From Pseudokineococcus lusitanus (lineage in GTDB: Bacteria; Actinomycetota; Actinomycetes; Actinomycetales; Quadrisphaeraceae), in contig NZ_RJKN01000004.1 in NCBI RefSeq assembly GCF_003751265.1, positions 310,001 to 374,000 of the forward strand: a stretch of DNA of 64,000 nucleotides, given 5' to 3'. Positions 33,488-41,060 of this stretch are shown here, in pieces. The position numbers and the translations under genes were made by a program. Position 1 is the first letter of the stretch. Each line of letters starts with the position of its first letter. The notes under the pieces were generated by a model, which was given only the letters and a program-made list of their open reading frames with translations, searched no databases and was not told where the DNA came from.

Positions 33488-33832
33488 TCAGCCGCCCAGC
33501 CGGACCAGCACCCGCCCGTCGACCACCTCGGCGGCGTGCGCGGCCACGTCCTCCTGGCCGGAGCAGGAGCGGCCGGTCCGCAGCTCCCACACGGCGAGGT
33601 GCAACGGGCAGACGACGACGCGGTCGTCGACCTGGCCGTCGGCCAGCGGTCCCCCGGCGTGCGGGCACACGGCGTCGAGCGCGGAGAGCCGGTCGTCGGC
33701 GTGCCGGAAGACCGCCACCTGGCGTCCGGCGACGACGACGGCGCGTCCCTCCCCCACCGCGAAGTCGGTGAGGGGGCCGACGTCGACGGCGAGGTGCCCC
33801 GGTGCGGCGGCGACGCCCGCGAGCGCGCTCAC
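33488..33832 (-). CDS. nirD: Nitrite reductase small subunit NirD (Rieske type)
   Basis: A 114-residue ferredoxin-like subunit of the assimilatory NADH-nitrite reductase. The Rieske [2Fe-2S] ligands are visible: Cys56 and His58 in CPHAG, and Cys75 and His78 in CPLHLAVW. The start is the GTG at 33832, which overlaps the stop of nirB by four bases. It stabilises NirB and helps in electron transfer. Transcribed after nirB and before the nnaR-like regulator. Length and motif order match actinobacterial NirD proteins. Confidence 0.93.
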   Translation of the reverse strand: MSALAGVAAAPGHLAVDVGPLTDFAVGEGRAVVVAGRQVAVFRHADDRLSALDAVCPHAGGPLADGQVDDRVVVCPLHLAVWELRTGRSCSGQEDVAAHAAEVVDGRVLVRLGG

Positions 33833-36462
33833 GCGGCACCGCCCGCCGGGCCCGCGGCGGCGGCCGCGAGGTCGCTGCCGATGTCGGCGACGCTCGTGCC
33901 GCCCGGGGCGCCCGCGGCCCGCCGGGGCACGAGCGGCAGCGGGACGAGCGGCAGCGCGGTGCGGAACTGCCCGGGCGTCACCGGCTCCCGGCCCTCCTGC
34001 CACGGGTCGCGGTAGGCGGCGACGGCCTGCTCCAGGTCCGCGTCGAGGCCGGCCACGAGGCCGCCGGCGTCCTCGAGGAGCACCTTCTGCAAGCGATCGA
34101 GCCCCATCCGCGGCACGAAGTCGTAGGTCCGCTCGAGCCAGTTGCCCCACTCGCGGTAGAGCTGGACGAAGCGCCCGACGACGGTGATGACCTCCTCGGC
34201 CGACCCCACCGTCGCGAGCAGGTCGCCCTTGCGGACGCTCGCGCCCGCGGCGCCGCCGACGTAGACCTCCCAGCGGCCCTTGCCGACGGCCACGACGCCG
34301 ACGTCCTTGACGTACGCCTCGGCGCAGTTCCGCGGGCACCCGACGACCGCCATCTTGAGCTTGGCCGGCGTCTCGAGGCCCTGGAAGCGCGTCTCCAGGT
34401 CGATGCCGAGCTGCGTCGAGTCGTCGAGCCCGAACCGGCAGAAGTCGCTGCCGACGCACGTCTTCACCGTCCGCATGCTCTTGCCGTAGGCGTACCCCGA
34501 CGGCATGCCCAGGTCCTCCCACACCTTCGGCAGGTCCTCCTTCCGCACGCCCAGGAGGTCGATGCGCTGCCCGCCGGTGACCTTGATCATCCCGACGTCG
34601 TACTTGTCGGCGACGTCGGCGATGCGCCGCAGCTCGTCGGCCGTCGTCACGCCGCCCTTCATCTGCGGGACGACGGAGAAGGTGCCGTCGCGCTGGATGT
34701 TGGCGTGGACGCGGTCGTTGACGAAGCGGCCGCCGCGCTCGTCCTCGAAGTCCTCCGGCCACAGCGTCCGCAGCAGCGACGTGAGGCCCATGGAGCTCTT
34801 CGCGTCGGGCTCGCCGCCGGGGGCGAGCGCGGCGAAGACCGCCGACACCGAGAGCAGGCGCCGCTCGCGGATCTCCCGGACGAGCTCGTCCTTGCGCAGG
34901 GGCACGCCCGGCACGTACCAGTGCACCGACGGGTCCTCGGTGAGCGCGCCGTCCGCGGCCAGCTCGACGAGCCGGCCGACGACGCCCTTGCAGGTGCCGC
35001 AGCCCTTCCCGGCGCGGGTGGCGTCCATGACGCCCTTGACGCTCGTGCACCCGCCGGCCACCGCCCCGGTGATGGCGCCCTTGGTGACCTGGTTGCAGCT
35101 GCAGACCGGGGCGTCGTCGTCGAGGTCGGCGACGTCCCCCTCGCCCGCGCCCCCGCCGAGGTCGAGGAGCAGCTCGAGCCGCCGCTCGGGCAGCGGCAGG
35201 CCGCGCTCGAAGGCCTGCTGGAGCGCCGGCGTGCGGCTCACGTCGCCCAGCAGCGTGGCGCCGACGAGGACGCCGTCCCGCACGACGGCGGACAGGTGGA
35301 CGCCGCGGGACGGCTCCGCGACGACGACGAGCTCGTCGCCCGGCAGCTCGGGCGCGGGCAGCCCCATGGCGGCGACGTCGACGCCGGCGACCTTGAGCTT
35401 CGTGCACGTCCGGGAGCCGCGGTACTCCGCCGTCGGGTCGGCGCCCGTGAGGACGTCGGCGAGGACGGTCGCCTGCTCCCACAGCGGCGCCACGAGGCCG
35501 TAGACGACGCCGCGGTGCTGGACGCACTCGCCGACGGCGTAGACGCCGTCCGTGGGCGACGCCCCCGCGACGGACGGCGCTCCGCCGCAGCGCATCCGGT
35601 CGTCGACGACGACGGCCCGGTCGACGTCGAGCCCGGCCGCCTCCGCGAGCCCCGTGTTGGGGGTGGTGCCCGCCGTCAGCACGACGACGTCGGCGGCGAG
35701 GTGGCTGCCGTCGGGCAGGACGACACCGGTGACCCGGTCGGTGCCGGTGACCGCCGACGCGCGCGTGCCCGTGAGGACCCGTACGCCGGTCCCCTCGACC
35801 GACGTCCGCAGGACCGCCCCGGCGGCGGCGTCGAGCTGCTGGTTCATGAGGTGCGCGGGCGAGTGCAGGACCGTGACGTCGAGACCCTGCCGGCGCAGGC
35901 CGTGCGCGGCCTCGAGCCCGAGCAGGCCGCCCCCGAGGACGACGGCGCGCTCGTGGGCGCGGGCCGCGTCGAGCAGCCCGCGGGTGTCGTCGAGGCCGCG
36001 GAAGCCGGTCACCCCGGGCAGGAGCGACCCGTCGGCCCGGCGGACGCCCTCCATCGGCGGGACGCGCGACGAGCTGCCCGTCGCGAGCACGAGGACGTCG
36101 TACGGGGTCACCGCGCCGGTCGCGTCGACGACCTCGCGCGCCGCCGTACGGACGCCGGTGACCCGGACGCCGCAGCGCAGGTCGATCCCGTTGTCGGCGT
36201 ACCACTCCCGCGGGTTGAGGACGATGCCCTCCTCGTCGTCGTCCCCGGCGAGGACCCCGCTGAGCAGGATGCGGTTGTAGCTGCCGTACGGCTCGTCGCC
36301 GAAGACGGTGATGTCGAACATCTCGCCGCCGCCGCGCGCGAGCAGCTCCTCGAGGGTCCGGGCGCCGGCCATGCCGTTGCCGACGACGACGAGGCGCCGT
36401 CGCCCGCTCGTGCCGCCGCGTCGCGGGGCGGGGACCTCGGTGGTGCTCGGTGCCGTGGTCAT
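33829..36462 (-). CDS. nirB: Nitrite reductase large subunit NirB
   Basis: An 877-residue cytoplasmic enzyme that reduces nitrite to ammonium with NAD(P)H, FAD, iron-sulfur and sirohaem centres. Its pyridine-nucleotide-dependent part occupies roughly 1-390 (VVVGNGMAGARTLEELL; VVLGGGLLGLEAAHGL). The BFD-like [2Fe-2S] domain follows, with CSCNQVTKGAI and CGTCKG. The sirohaem/[4Fe-4S] cysteines are at about 669, 675, 709 and 713 (CVGSDFC and CPRNC). The ATG at 36462 has GAGGAG at five bases. It is first in the nirB-nirD-regulator cluster and must depend on sirohaem supply. The upstream 512-base region holds a palindrome array. Confidence 0.95.
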   Translation of the reverse strand: MTTAPSTTEVPAPRRGGTSGRRRLVVVGNGMAGARTLEELLARGGGEMFDITVFGDEPYGSYNRILLSGVLAGDDDEEGIVLNPREWYADNGIDLRCGVRVTGVRTAAREVVDATGAVTPYDVLVLATGSSSRVPPMEGVRRADGSLLPGVTGFRGLDDTRGLLDAARAHERAVVLGGGLLGLEAAHGLRRQGLDVTVLHSPAHLMNQQLDAAAGAVLRTSVEGTGVRVLTGTRASAVTGTDRVTGVVLPDGSHLAADVVVLTAGTTPNTGLAEAAGLDVDRAVVVDDRMRCGGAPSVAGASPTDGVYAVGECVQHRGVVYGLVAPLWEQATVLADVLTGADPTAEYRGSRTCTKLKVAGVDVAAMGLPAPELPGDELVVVAEPSRGVHLSAVVRDGVLVGATLLGDVSRTPALQQAFERGLPLPERRLELLLDLGGGAGEGDVADLDDDAPVCSCNQVTKGAITGAVAGGCTSVKGVMDATRAGKGCGTCKGVVGRLVELAADGALTEDPSVHWYVPGVPLRKDELVREIRERRLLSVSAVFAALAPGGEPDAKSSMGLTSLLRTLWPEDFEDERGGRFVNDRVHANIQRDGTFSVVPQMKGGVTTADELRRIADVADKYDVGMIKVTGGQRIDLLGVRKEDLPKVWEDLGMPSGYAYGKSMRTVKTCVGSDFCRFGLDDSTQLGIDLETRFQGLETPAKLKMAVVGCPRNCAEAYVKDVGVVAVGKGRWEVYVGGAAGASVRKGDLLATVGSAEEVITVVGRFVQLYREWGNWLERTYDFVPRMGLDRLQKVLLEDAGGLVAGLDADLEQAVAAYRDPWQEGREPVTPGQFRTALPLVPLPLVPRRAAGAPGGTSVADIGSDLAAAAAGPAGGAA

Positions 36463-36974
36463 CGGTCTCCTCGGGGACGGGCGCGGGAGGTACGCGGCCG
36501 GTGCGCCGAGCGCACCGATGCCGTGCCGCAGGACGCTAGGGACGGGGTGTTGCGCCGCCGTCGCGCGACGTAACCCGCAGGGCAACTCCGTCTCACAGCC
36601 GGTCACGCGCGCCGAGAGGTCCGGCGACACCGCGCCCGACGACCCCGCGGCGTCCGCGCTCCCGCATCGGCGTCGCGCATCCCCACGTCGCTGCCGATGA
36701 CGAGCCGACGAGGCCCCTGCCGACCACTTCGGCAGCGAAGTGGGCACGACGGCGTCCCTCTGGACGACTTCGGCAGCGAAGTGGAACCCCGCAGGGCCGT
36801 CCCTCCTGACGTCGGAGGAGGGCGGCCGACGGGCGGCGCGCGGGGTGTGGCCGACGCCACGGGTGAGGATCCTCACGGCCGGCCGGGGCCGTGACGGCGT
36901 CCCGGGGCCCTCCCGCGTCCCTAGGGTCGCCGGTCGTGGCGGCCGCCCGGCCGCCGGACGAGGGAGGGGCACGG
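36463..36974. other. 512-base intergenic region between nirB and the GAPDH gene
   Basis: Divergent non-coding region between the nirB start (36462) and the GAPDH start (36975). It holds the nir promoter side, about 220 bases without recognisable features beside nirB, then palindrome array B (36683-36784), and a GAPDH leader ending in GAGGGAGGGG (36960-36969). No NnaR or GlnR box can be asserted by eye. All reading frames through it look like chance translation. Confidence 0.6.
36683..36784. repeat. Palindrome array B: CCACTTCGGCAGCGAAGTGG-like units at 41-base period
   Basis: Three units start at 36683 (degenerate, 16 of 20 positions agree with the complement of the consensus), 36724 (perfect arms CCACTTCG/CGAAGTGG around GCAG) and 36765 (one arm change). 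Spacing is 41 bases twice. A weaker match may follow near 36807. Spacers are 21 bases and unrelated. The palindrome differs from array A at 16457 but the period is the same. It lies between the divergent nirB and GAPDH genes. Confidence 0.78.
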
Positions 36975-38441
36975 GTGCCGCACGCGGAGCACGGGCAGGC
37001 GCTGGAGGACTGGTCGCGACGGCTGGCCGTCGCGGAGGAGCTGGTGCCGCTCGTCGGCCGCCTGCACCGGGAGCACGGCGTCGTGCTGTCCGTCCACGGG
37101 CGCGGGCTGGCGGGGCTGTCCGCCGTCGGGCTCGTCAAGGCCCACCGCTACGGCCGGCACGCCGACGGCGTGCCGCTGCCGGTCGAGGACACCCTGGCTC
37201 TCCTCCGCCTGCTCGTGGCGCTGCGCCCGGGGCCCGGCTCGGTCGACGTCGGCGAGCTGCTGGCGGCCCACCGGGCGGCGGGCGGGGACCTCGAGGCGCT
37301 CGTCCGCGAGCAGCTCGCGGACGCGCTCGGCGCCGCCGCGGCCGAGCCGCGCGACGTCGTCCTCTTCGGCTTCGGCCGGATCGGCCGCCTCGTCGCGCGC
37401 ATCCTCGTCGAGCACGCCGGCCCGGCGAGCCCTCTGCGGCTGCGCGCCGTCGTCCTGCGGCCCGCGGGCCCCGGCGACCTCGTCAAGCGGGCCAGCCTCC
37501 TGCGCCGCGACTCCGTCCACGGCCCCTTCCGCGGGACCATCACCGTCGACGAGGAGACGCAGACCGTCCTCGCCAACGGCACCCTGGTCCAGGTGCTGCG
37601 GGCGACCGACCCCGCGGCCGTCGACTACCGCGCGGCCGGCATCGACGACGCCCTCGTCGTCGACACCACCGGCCGGTGGCGCGACGAGGACGGCCTGCGG
37701 CAGCACCTGCGCAGCCCCGGGGCGGCGCGCGTCCTGCTGACGGCGCCCGGCAAGGGCCCCGTGCCCAACGTCGTCCACGGCATCAACGAGGCGGAGGTCG
37801 GCGACCACGACGTCGTCTCCGCGGCCTCGTGCACGACGAACGCCATCACCCCGGTCCTGCACGTCGTCCACGAGCGTTTCGGCGTCGCGCACGGCCACGT
37901 CGAGACCGTGCACTCCTTCACCAACGACCAGAACCTCATCGACAACGTCCACGGCGGCGCCCGCCGCGGCCGGGCCGCCACGCTCAACATGGTCATCACC
38001 GAGACGGGCGCGGCCCGCGCCGTCGCCAAGGCCCTGCCCTCGCTGGCGGGCCGGCTCACCGGCAGCGCCATCCGCGTCCCCACGCCGGACGTCTCCCTCG
38101 CCGTCCTCGCCCTCCGCCTCGAGCGCCCGACGACGACGGCCGAGCTCAACGACCACCTCCGCCGGACGTCGCTCGTCGGCCCGCTGCGCCGCCAGGTCGG
38201 CTACATCCACTCCCCCGAGGTCGTCTCCACCGACTTCCTCGGCTCGCACCAGGCGGGCGTCGTCGACGGCCTCGCCACGCAGGCCGACGGCCACGACGCC
38301 GTCCTCTACGTCTGGTACGACAACGAGTACGGCTACAGCCACCAGGTCGTGCGGGTGCTCGAGGAGATGGCAGGTCGGCCGCGCCCGCCGCGGGTTCCCA
38401 CGTCTACTGCGGCTCTCTTCGGCGCTGACCAGGCTGGGTGA
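36975..38441 (+). CDS. Glyceraldehyde-3-phosphate dehydrogenase, long actinobacterial type
   Basis: A 488-residue enzyme of the extended GAPDH class, with an N-terminal helical region of about 120 residues (EDWSRRLAVAEELVPLVGRL) before the NAD domain. The dinucleotide motif is FGFGRIGR (131-138). The catalytic Cys is residue 286 in SAASCTTNAI. WYDNEYGYSHQVVRVLEEMAG is the usual end. Beyond that, about 20 extra residues (RPRPPRVPTSTAALFGADQAG) are not typical, and the base composition falls there, so the 3' end may have been replaced during insertion of the following islet. The GTG at 36975 is preferred for its GGGAGGGG. This type is often gluconeogenic. Confidence 0.9.
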   Translation: MPHAEHGQALEDWSRRLAVAEELVPLVGRLHREHGVVLSVHGRGLAGLSAVGLVKAHRYGRHADGVPLPVEDTLALLRLLVALRPGPGSVDVGELLAAHRAAGGDLEALVREQLADALGAAAAEPRDVVLFGFGRIGRLVARILVEHAGPASPLRLRAVVLRPAGPGDLVKRASLLRRDSVHGPFRGTITVDEETQTVLANGTLVQVLRATDPAAVDYRAAGIDDALVVDTTGRWRDEDGLRQHLRSPGAARVLLTAPGKGPVPNVVHGINEAEVGDHDVVSAASCTTNAITPVLHVVHERFGVAHGHVETVHSFTNDQNLIDNVHGGARRGRAATLNMVITETGAARAVAKALPSLAGRLTGSAIRVPTPDVSLAVLALRLERPTTTAELNDHLRRTSLVGPLRRQVGYIHSPEVVSTDFLGSHQAGVVDGLATQADGHDAVLYVWYDNEYGYSHQVVRVLEEMAGRPRPPRVPTSTAALFGADQAG

Positions 38442-38460
38442 CGCAGAGGACGGTGCCGTC

Positions 38461-39162
38461 ATGCCTGGACGCCTCTCGGTCGATGGGTCCGGCATGGACA
38501 TGCTTCTGCCGCTCGATCGCACCGCGGTCGACGATGCCCCGCCCGTCGTGGCCGACCAGCGCTGGCTGGCGAAGGCAGTCGAGGCCGTAGATCGCTGCGT
38601 CGACCGCTTGGTCGACGACTTCGTCACGCATCCGTTCCGTCACCGCGTCGAGCACTCTCTTCATGTCGCGCTCATGTCTGACCTCCTCGCACAGGAGGAG
38701 CTCTCAGGACTGTACGAGATGGCTGGCGGTCAGAAGACCCAACTGGTGCACAAGGAGTGGCCCGAGACGAGGAAGCGGCCCCTGAAGAAGGGGCGCGGAA
38801 ATTTCGACATCGCCGTCCTGTCGCCCGAGGGCGTTGCCCAGACGACGACCGACCGCTTCCTGCAGGGCCGGATCGCGGCACCGATCGCTATCGAGATCGG
38901 GCTCAACTACCCGCTGAAGCATCTCAAAGACGACGACTGGAAGCTCGAGAACAGCGCCGTTCCTCATGCTTACCTGATCCACTTCTCGCACAGCCTGACG
39001 AAGCGCGATGTCGCGGTCGAGCAGTTCGTGGCCAGCAGCGCGAGCACAGGGACCGCCCAGTCGTTCTCTCGCTCAGCCTTCGCTCACCACGACCCGAAGA
39101 GTGGCGCGTCGCACCGCAAGCGCCTCGATGAGCACTCGGCCACGCCGATCCCGAACGCTTGA
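38461..39162 (+). CDS. Putative PD-(D/E)xK-like nuclease family protein (islet gene)
   Basis: A 233-residue protein with no assured family. It has the order of conserved residues seen in PD-(D/E)xK nuclease-like proteins: an early Glu (HRVEHSLHVAL, Glu64), VHKEWPET, NFDIAVL with Asp116, then IAIEIGLNYPLKHL with Glu145 but Gly in place of the usual Lys, and DDDWKLENS. Local G+C is lower (roughly 60% against about 75%), with codons such as CTT, TAC/TAT and AAG/AAA used more freely than in neighbours, which suggests transfer. It fills the gap between GAPDH and the sugar permease. A solitary defence or restriction-type enzyme is one possibility, not proven. Confidence 0.6.
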   Translation: MPGRLSVDGSGMDMLLPLDRTAVDDAPPVVADQRWLAKAVEAVDRCVDRLVDDFVTHPFRHRVEHSLHVALMSDLLAQEELSGLYEMAGGQKTQLVHKEWPETRKRPLKKGRGNFDIAVLSPEGVAQTTTDRFLQGRIAAPIAIEIGLNYPLKHLKDDDWKLENSAVPHAYLIHFSHSLTKRDVAVEQFVASSASTGTAQSFSRSAFAHHDPKSGASHRKRLDEHSATPIPNA

Positions 39163-39188
39163 CGACCTGGCACGGCAGCCGCACCACG

Positions 39189-40067
39189 TCAGCGGATCCC
39201 GCTCCGCGCGAAGCCCTGGACGAAGTACCGCTGGAAGACGAGGAACAGCAGCACCATCGGCGCGACGCTCATCAGCGCGAAGGCCATGGTCCCGCCGTAG
39301 TCCGCGCCGAACTGGCCCTGGAGGAACAGCAGGCCGATCGGCAGCGTGAAGAGCTCGTTGGACCGCAGCGCGATGAGCGGCCAGGCGAAGTCGTTCCAGC
39401 TCTGCAGCAGGGCCATGAAGAAGAGGACCGCCACGAGGGGCCGGCACAGCGGCAGCACCACCTGGAGGAAGACGCGCAGGTGGCCGGCGCCGTCGATCTG
39501 CGCCGCCTCGAGCAGCTCGCGCGGCACCGACAGGAAGAACTGCCGGGCGAGGAAGATGCCGAAGGCCGACGCCGCGCTCGGGAGGATGACCGCCCAGTAG
39601 CTGCCGTAGATCCCCATCTCGGTGACGAGCCGGAAGAGGGCGACCATCGTCACCTGCACGGGGAGCATGAGCGTCGCCAGCGCCAGCAGGAAGACCACGC
39701 CGGACCCGCGGAACCGCAGCTGCGCGAAAGCGTAGCCCGCGAGCAGGTTGCAGACGACGGTGATGACCGACGCGACGAGCGCGATGGCGACCGAGTTGCC
39801 GAACCACGTGACGACCGGGAAGGCCTCGAGCACCCGCCGGAAATTCTCGAGCGTCAGCTCGCGGGGCCACAGCCTCAGCGTCCCGCCGAGCAGCTCGGCC
39901 CGCGTCGACAGCGCGACGACGACCATCCAGTACAGCGGCGCGAGGACGACGAGCGCCACGAGCGTCGCCGCCGCCGTCCGGAGGACGACGAGGCGCCGGT
40001 CGCGACGCCGACGGGCGGCGCCCGGGACGGCACGGGCGGCCCGGCGGTCGGTGCCCACGGCGCTCAC
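39189..40067 (-). CDS. Carbohydrate ABC transporter permease (MalG/UgpE-like)
   Basis: A 292-residue inner-membrane permease of the CUT1 class. About six helices are seen (LVALVVLAPLYWMVVVAL; AIALVASVITVVCNLLAGYAF; FALMSVAPMVLLFLVFQRYF). The EAA loop is ELLEAAQIDGAGHLRVFLQVVLP. The GTG at 40067 overlaps the stop of the companion permease by four bases. It is last in the operon; no terminator is seen before the islet gene converges at 39162, 26 bases away. Its ATPase is not encoded in the operon. Confidence 0.92.
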   Translation of the reverse strand: MSAVGTDRRAARAVPGAARRRRDRRLVVLRTAAATLVALVVLAPLYWMVVVALSTRAELLGGTLRLWPRELTLENFRRVLEAFPVVTWFGNSVAIALVASVITVVCNLLAGYAFAQLRFRGSGVVFLLALATLMLPVQVTMVALFRLVTEMGIYGSYWAVILPSAASAFGIFLARQFFLSVPRELLEAAQIDGAGHLRVFLQVVLPLCRPLVAVLFFMALLQSWNDFAWPLIALRSNELFTLPIGLLFLQGQFGADYGGTMAFALMSVAPMVLLFLVFQRYFVQGFARSGIR

Positions 40068-41026
40068 TCGGTCACGTCCCGGGTCCGGCTGGTGCGCCAG
40101 TGGACGGCGGTCACCGCCAGCGTGAGCAGGAGCAGCACGACGCCGATGGCGGCCGCGTAGCCCTGGTCGCGGGTGACGAAGCCGTTCTCGTAGGCGTAGG
40201 TCACGAGGACCGACGTCGCGTCCTGCGGCCCGCCCCCGGTCATGACGAAGACGACGTCGAAGACCTGGAACGAGTAGATGACGTTCATGATCATGAGGAA
40301 GAACGACGCCGGCCCGACCATGGGCACGGTGATGTGCCGGAAGCGCTGCCACGCGTTCGCGCCGTCGAGGGTGGCCGCCTCGTAGAGGTGGGCGCCGACC
40401 CCCTGCAGCGCCGCGAGGTACACGAGCATGTTGAAGCCGACGCGCCACCACAGCGTCACGAGGACGACGGACGCGAAGGCCGCCGGCCCGCCCGACTGCC
40501 ACGGCACGTCCGGCAGGCCGACCGCCCGGAGCAGCCCGTCGAGCACCCCGCTGTTCTCGTCGAAGACGAGGACGCCGATGAGCGCCGTCGCGACGCCCGA
40601 GACGGCCATCGGCAGGATGAGGACGGAGCGGAAGAGCCCGCGCGCCGGCAGCGCGCCGTCGAGGAGGACGGCGGCGCCGAGCCCCAGCCCCATGGCCAGG
40701 GGCGTGACGAGCGCGGTGTACAGCGTCGTGTTGACGACGGCGCGCCAGAAGCGGCCGTCCTCGGCGAGGCGGACGTAGTTGTCCGCGCCGACGAAGACGC
40801 CCGTGCCGAAGCCGTCGGTCGCCTGGAGGCTGATCCACAGCGCCCACAGCAGGGGCACGGCGACGAAGAGGACGAGCAGGACGAGGTTCGGCGCGAGGAA
40901 GCCGTACGCCGCGAGCGACTCCCCGCGGCGGCCCGCCCGTGCGCGGCGCGGGCGCAGCGACGCGTCCGGCGGCCCCGCCGGGCGGTCGCCGACCGCCGTC
41001 ACCTCGGGGGCGACGGGCTGCGTCAC
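40064..41026 (-). CDS. Carbohydrate ABC transporter permease (MalF/UgpA-like)
   Basis: A 320-residue permease of the CUT1 family, partner of the gene at 39189. The opening helix is AAYGFLAPNLVLLVLFVAVPLLWALWISL (only its core cited: LAPNLVLLVLFVAVPLL). The EAA loop is LYEAATLDGANAWQRFRHITVP, with ITVP at its end. The GTG at 41026 is the first start after the 34-base gap from the binding protein gene. The N-terminus carries about 40 charged residues before the first helix, common for MalF-like proteins. The transported sugar is unknown. Confidence 0.92.
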   Translation of the reverse strand: MTQPVAPEVTAVGDRPAGPPDASLRPRRARAGRRGESLAAYGFLAPNLVLLVLFVAVPLLWALWISLQATDGFGTGVFVGADNYVRLAEDGRFWRAVVNTTLYTALVTPLAMGLGLGAAVLLDGALPARGLFRSVLILPMAVSGVATALIGVLVFDENSGVLDGLLRAVGLPDVPWQSGGPAAFASVVLVTLWWRVGFNMLVYLAALQGVGAHLYEAATLDGANAWQRFRHITVPMVGPASFFLMIMNVIYSFQVFDVVFVMTGGGPQDATSVLVTYAYENGFVTRDQGYAAAIGVVLLLLTLAVTAVHWRTSRTRDVTE

Positions 41027-41060
41027 CGTCGCCCCCCGCGGTGGCGGGCCACCGGGCGGG

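Noticed and set aside
36891-36974. Upstream ATG/GTG starts for GAPDH
   Set aside because: No ribosome binding site and no conserved residues before VPHAEHGQALEDW; GGGAGGGG precedes the GTG at 36975.
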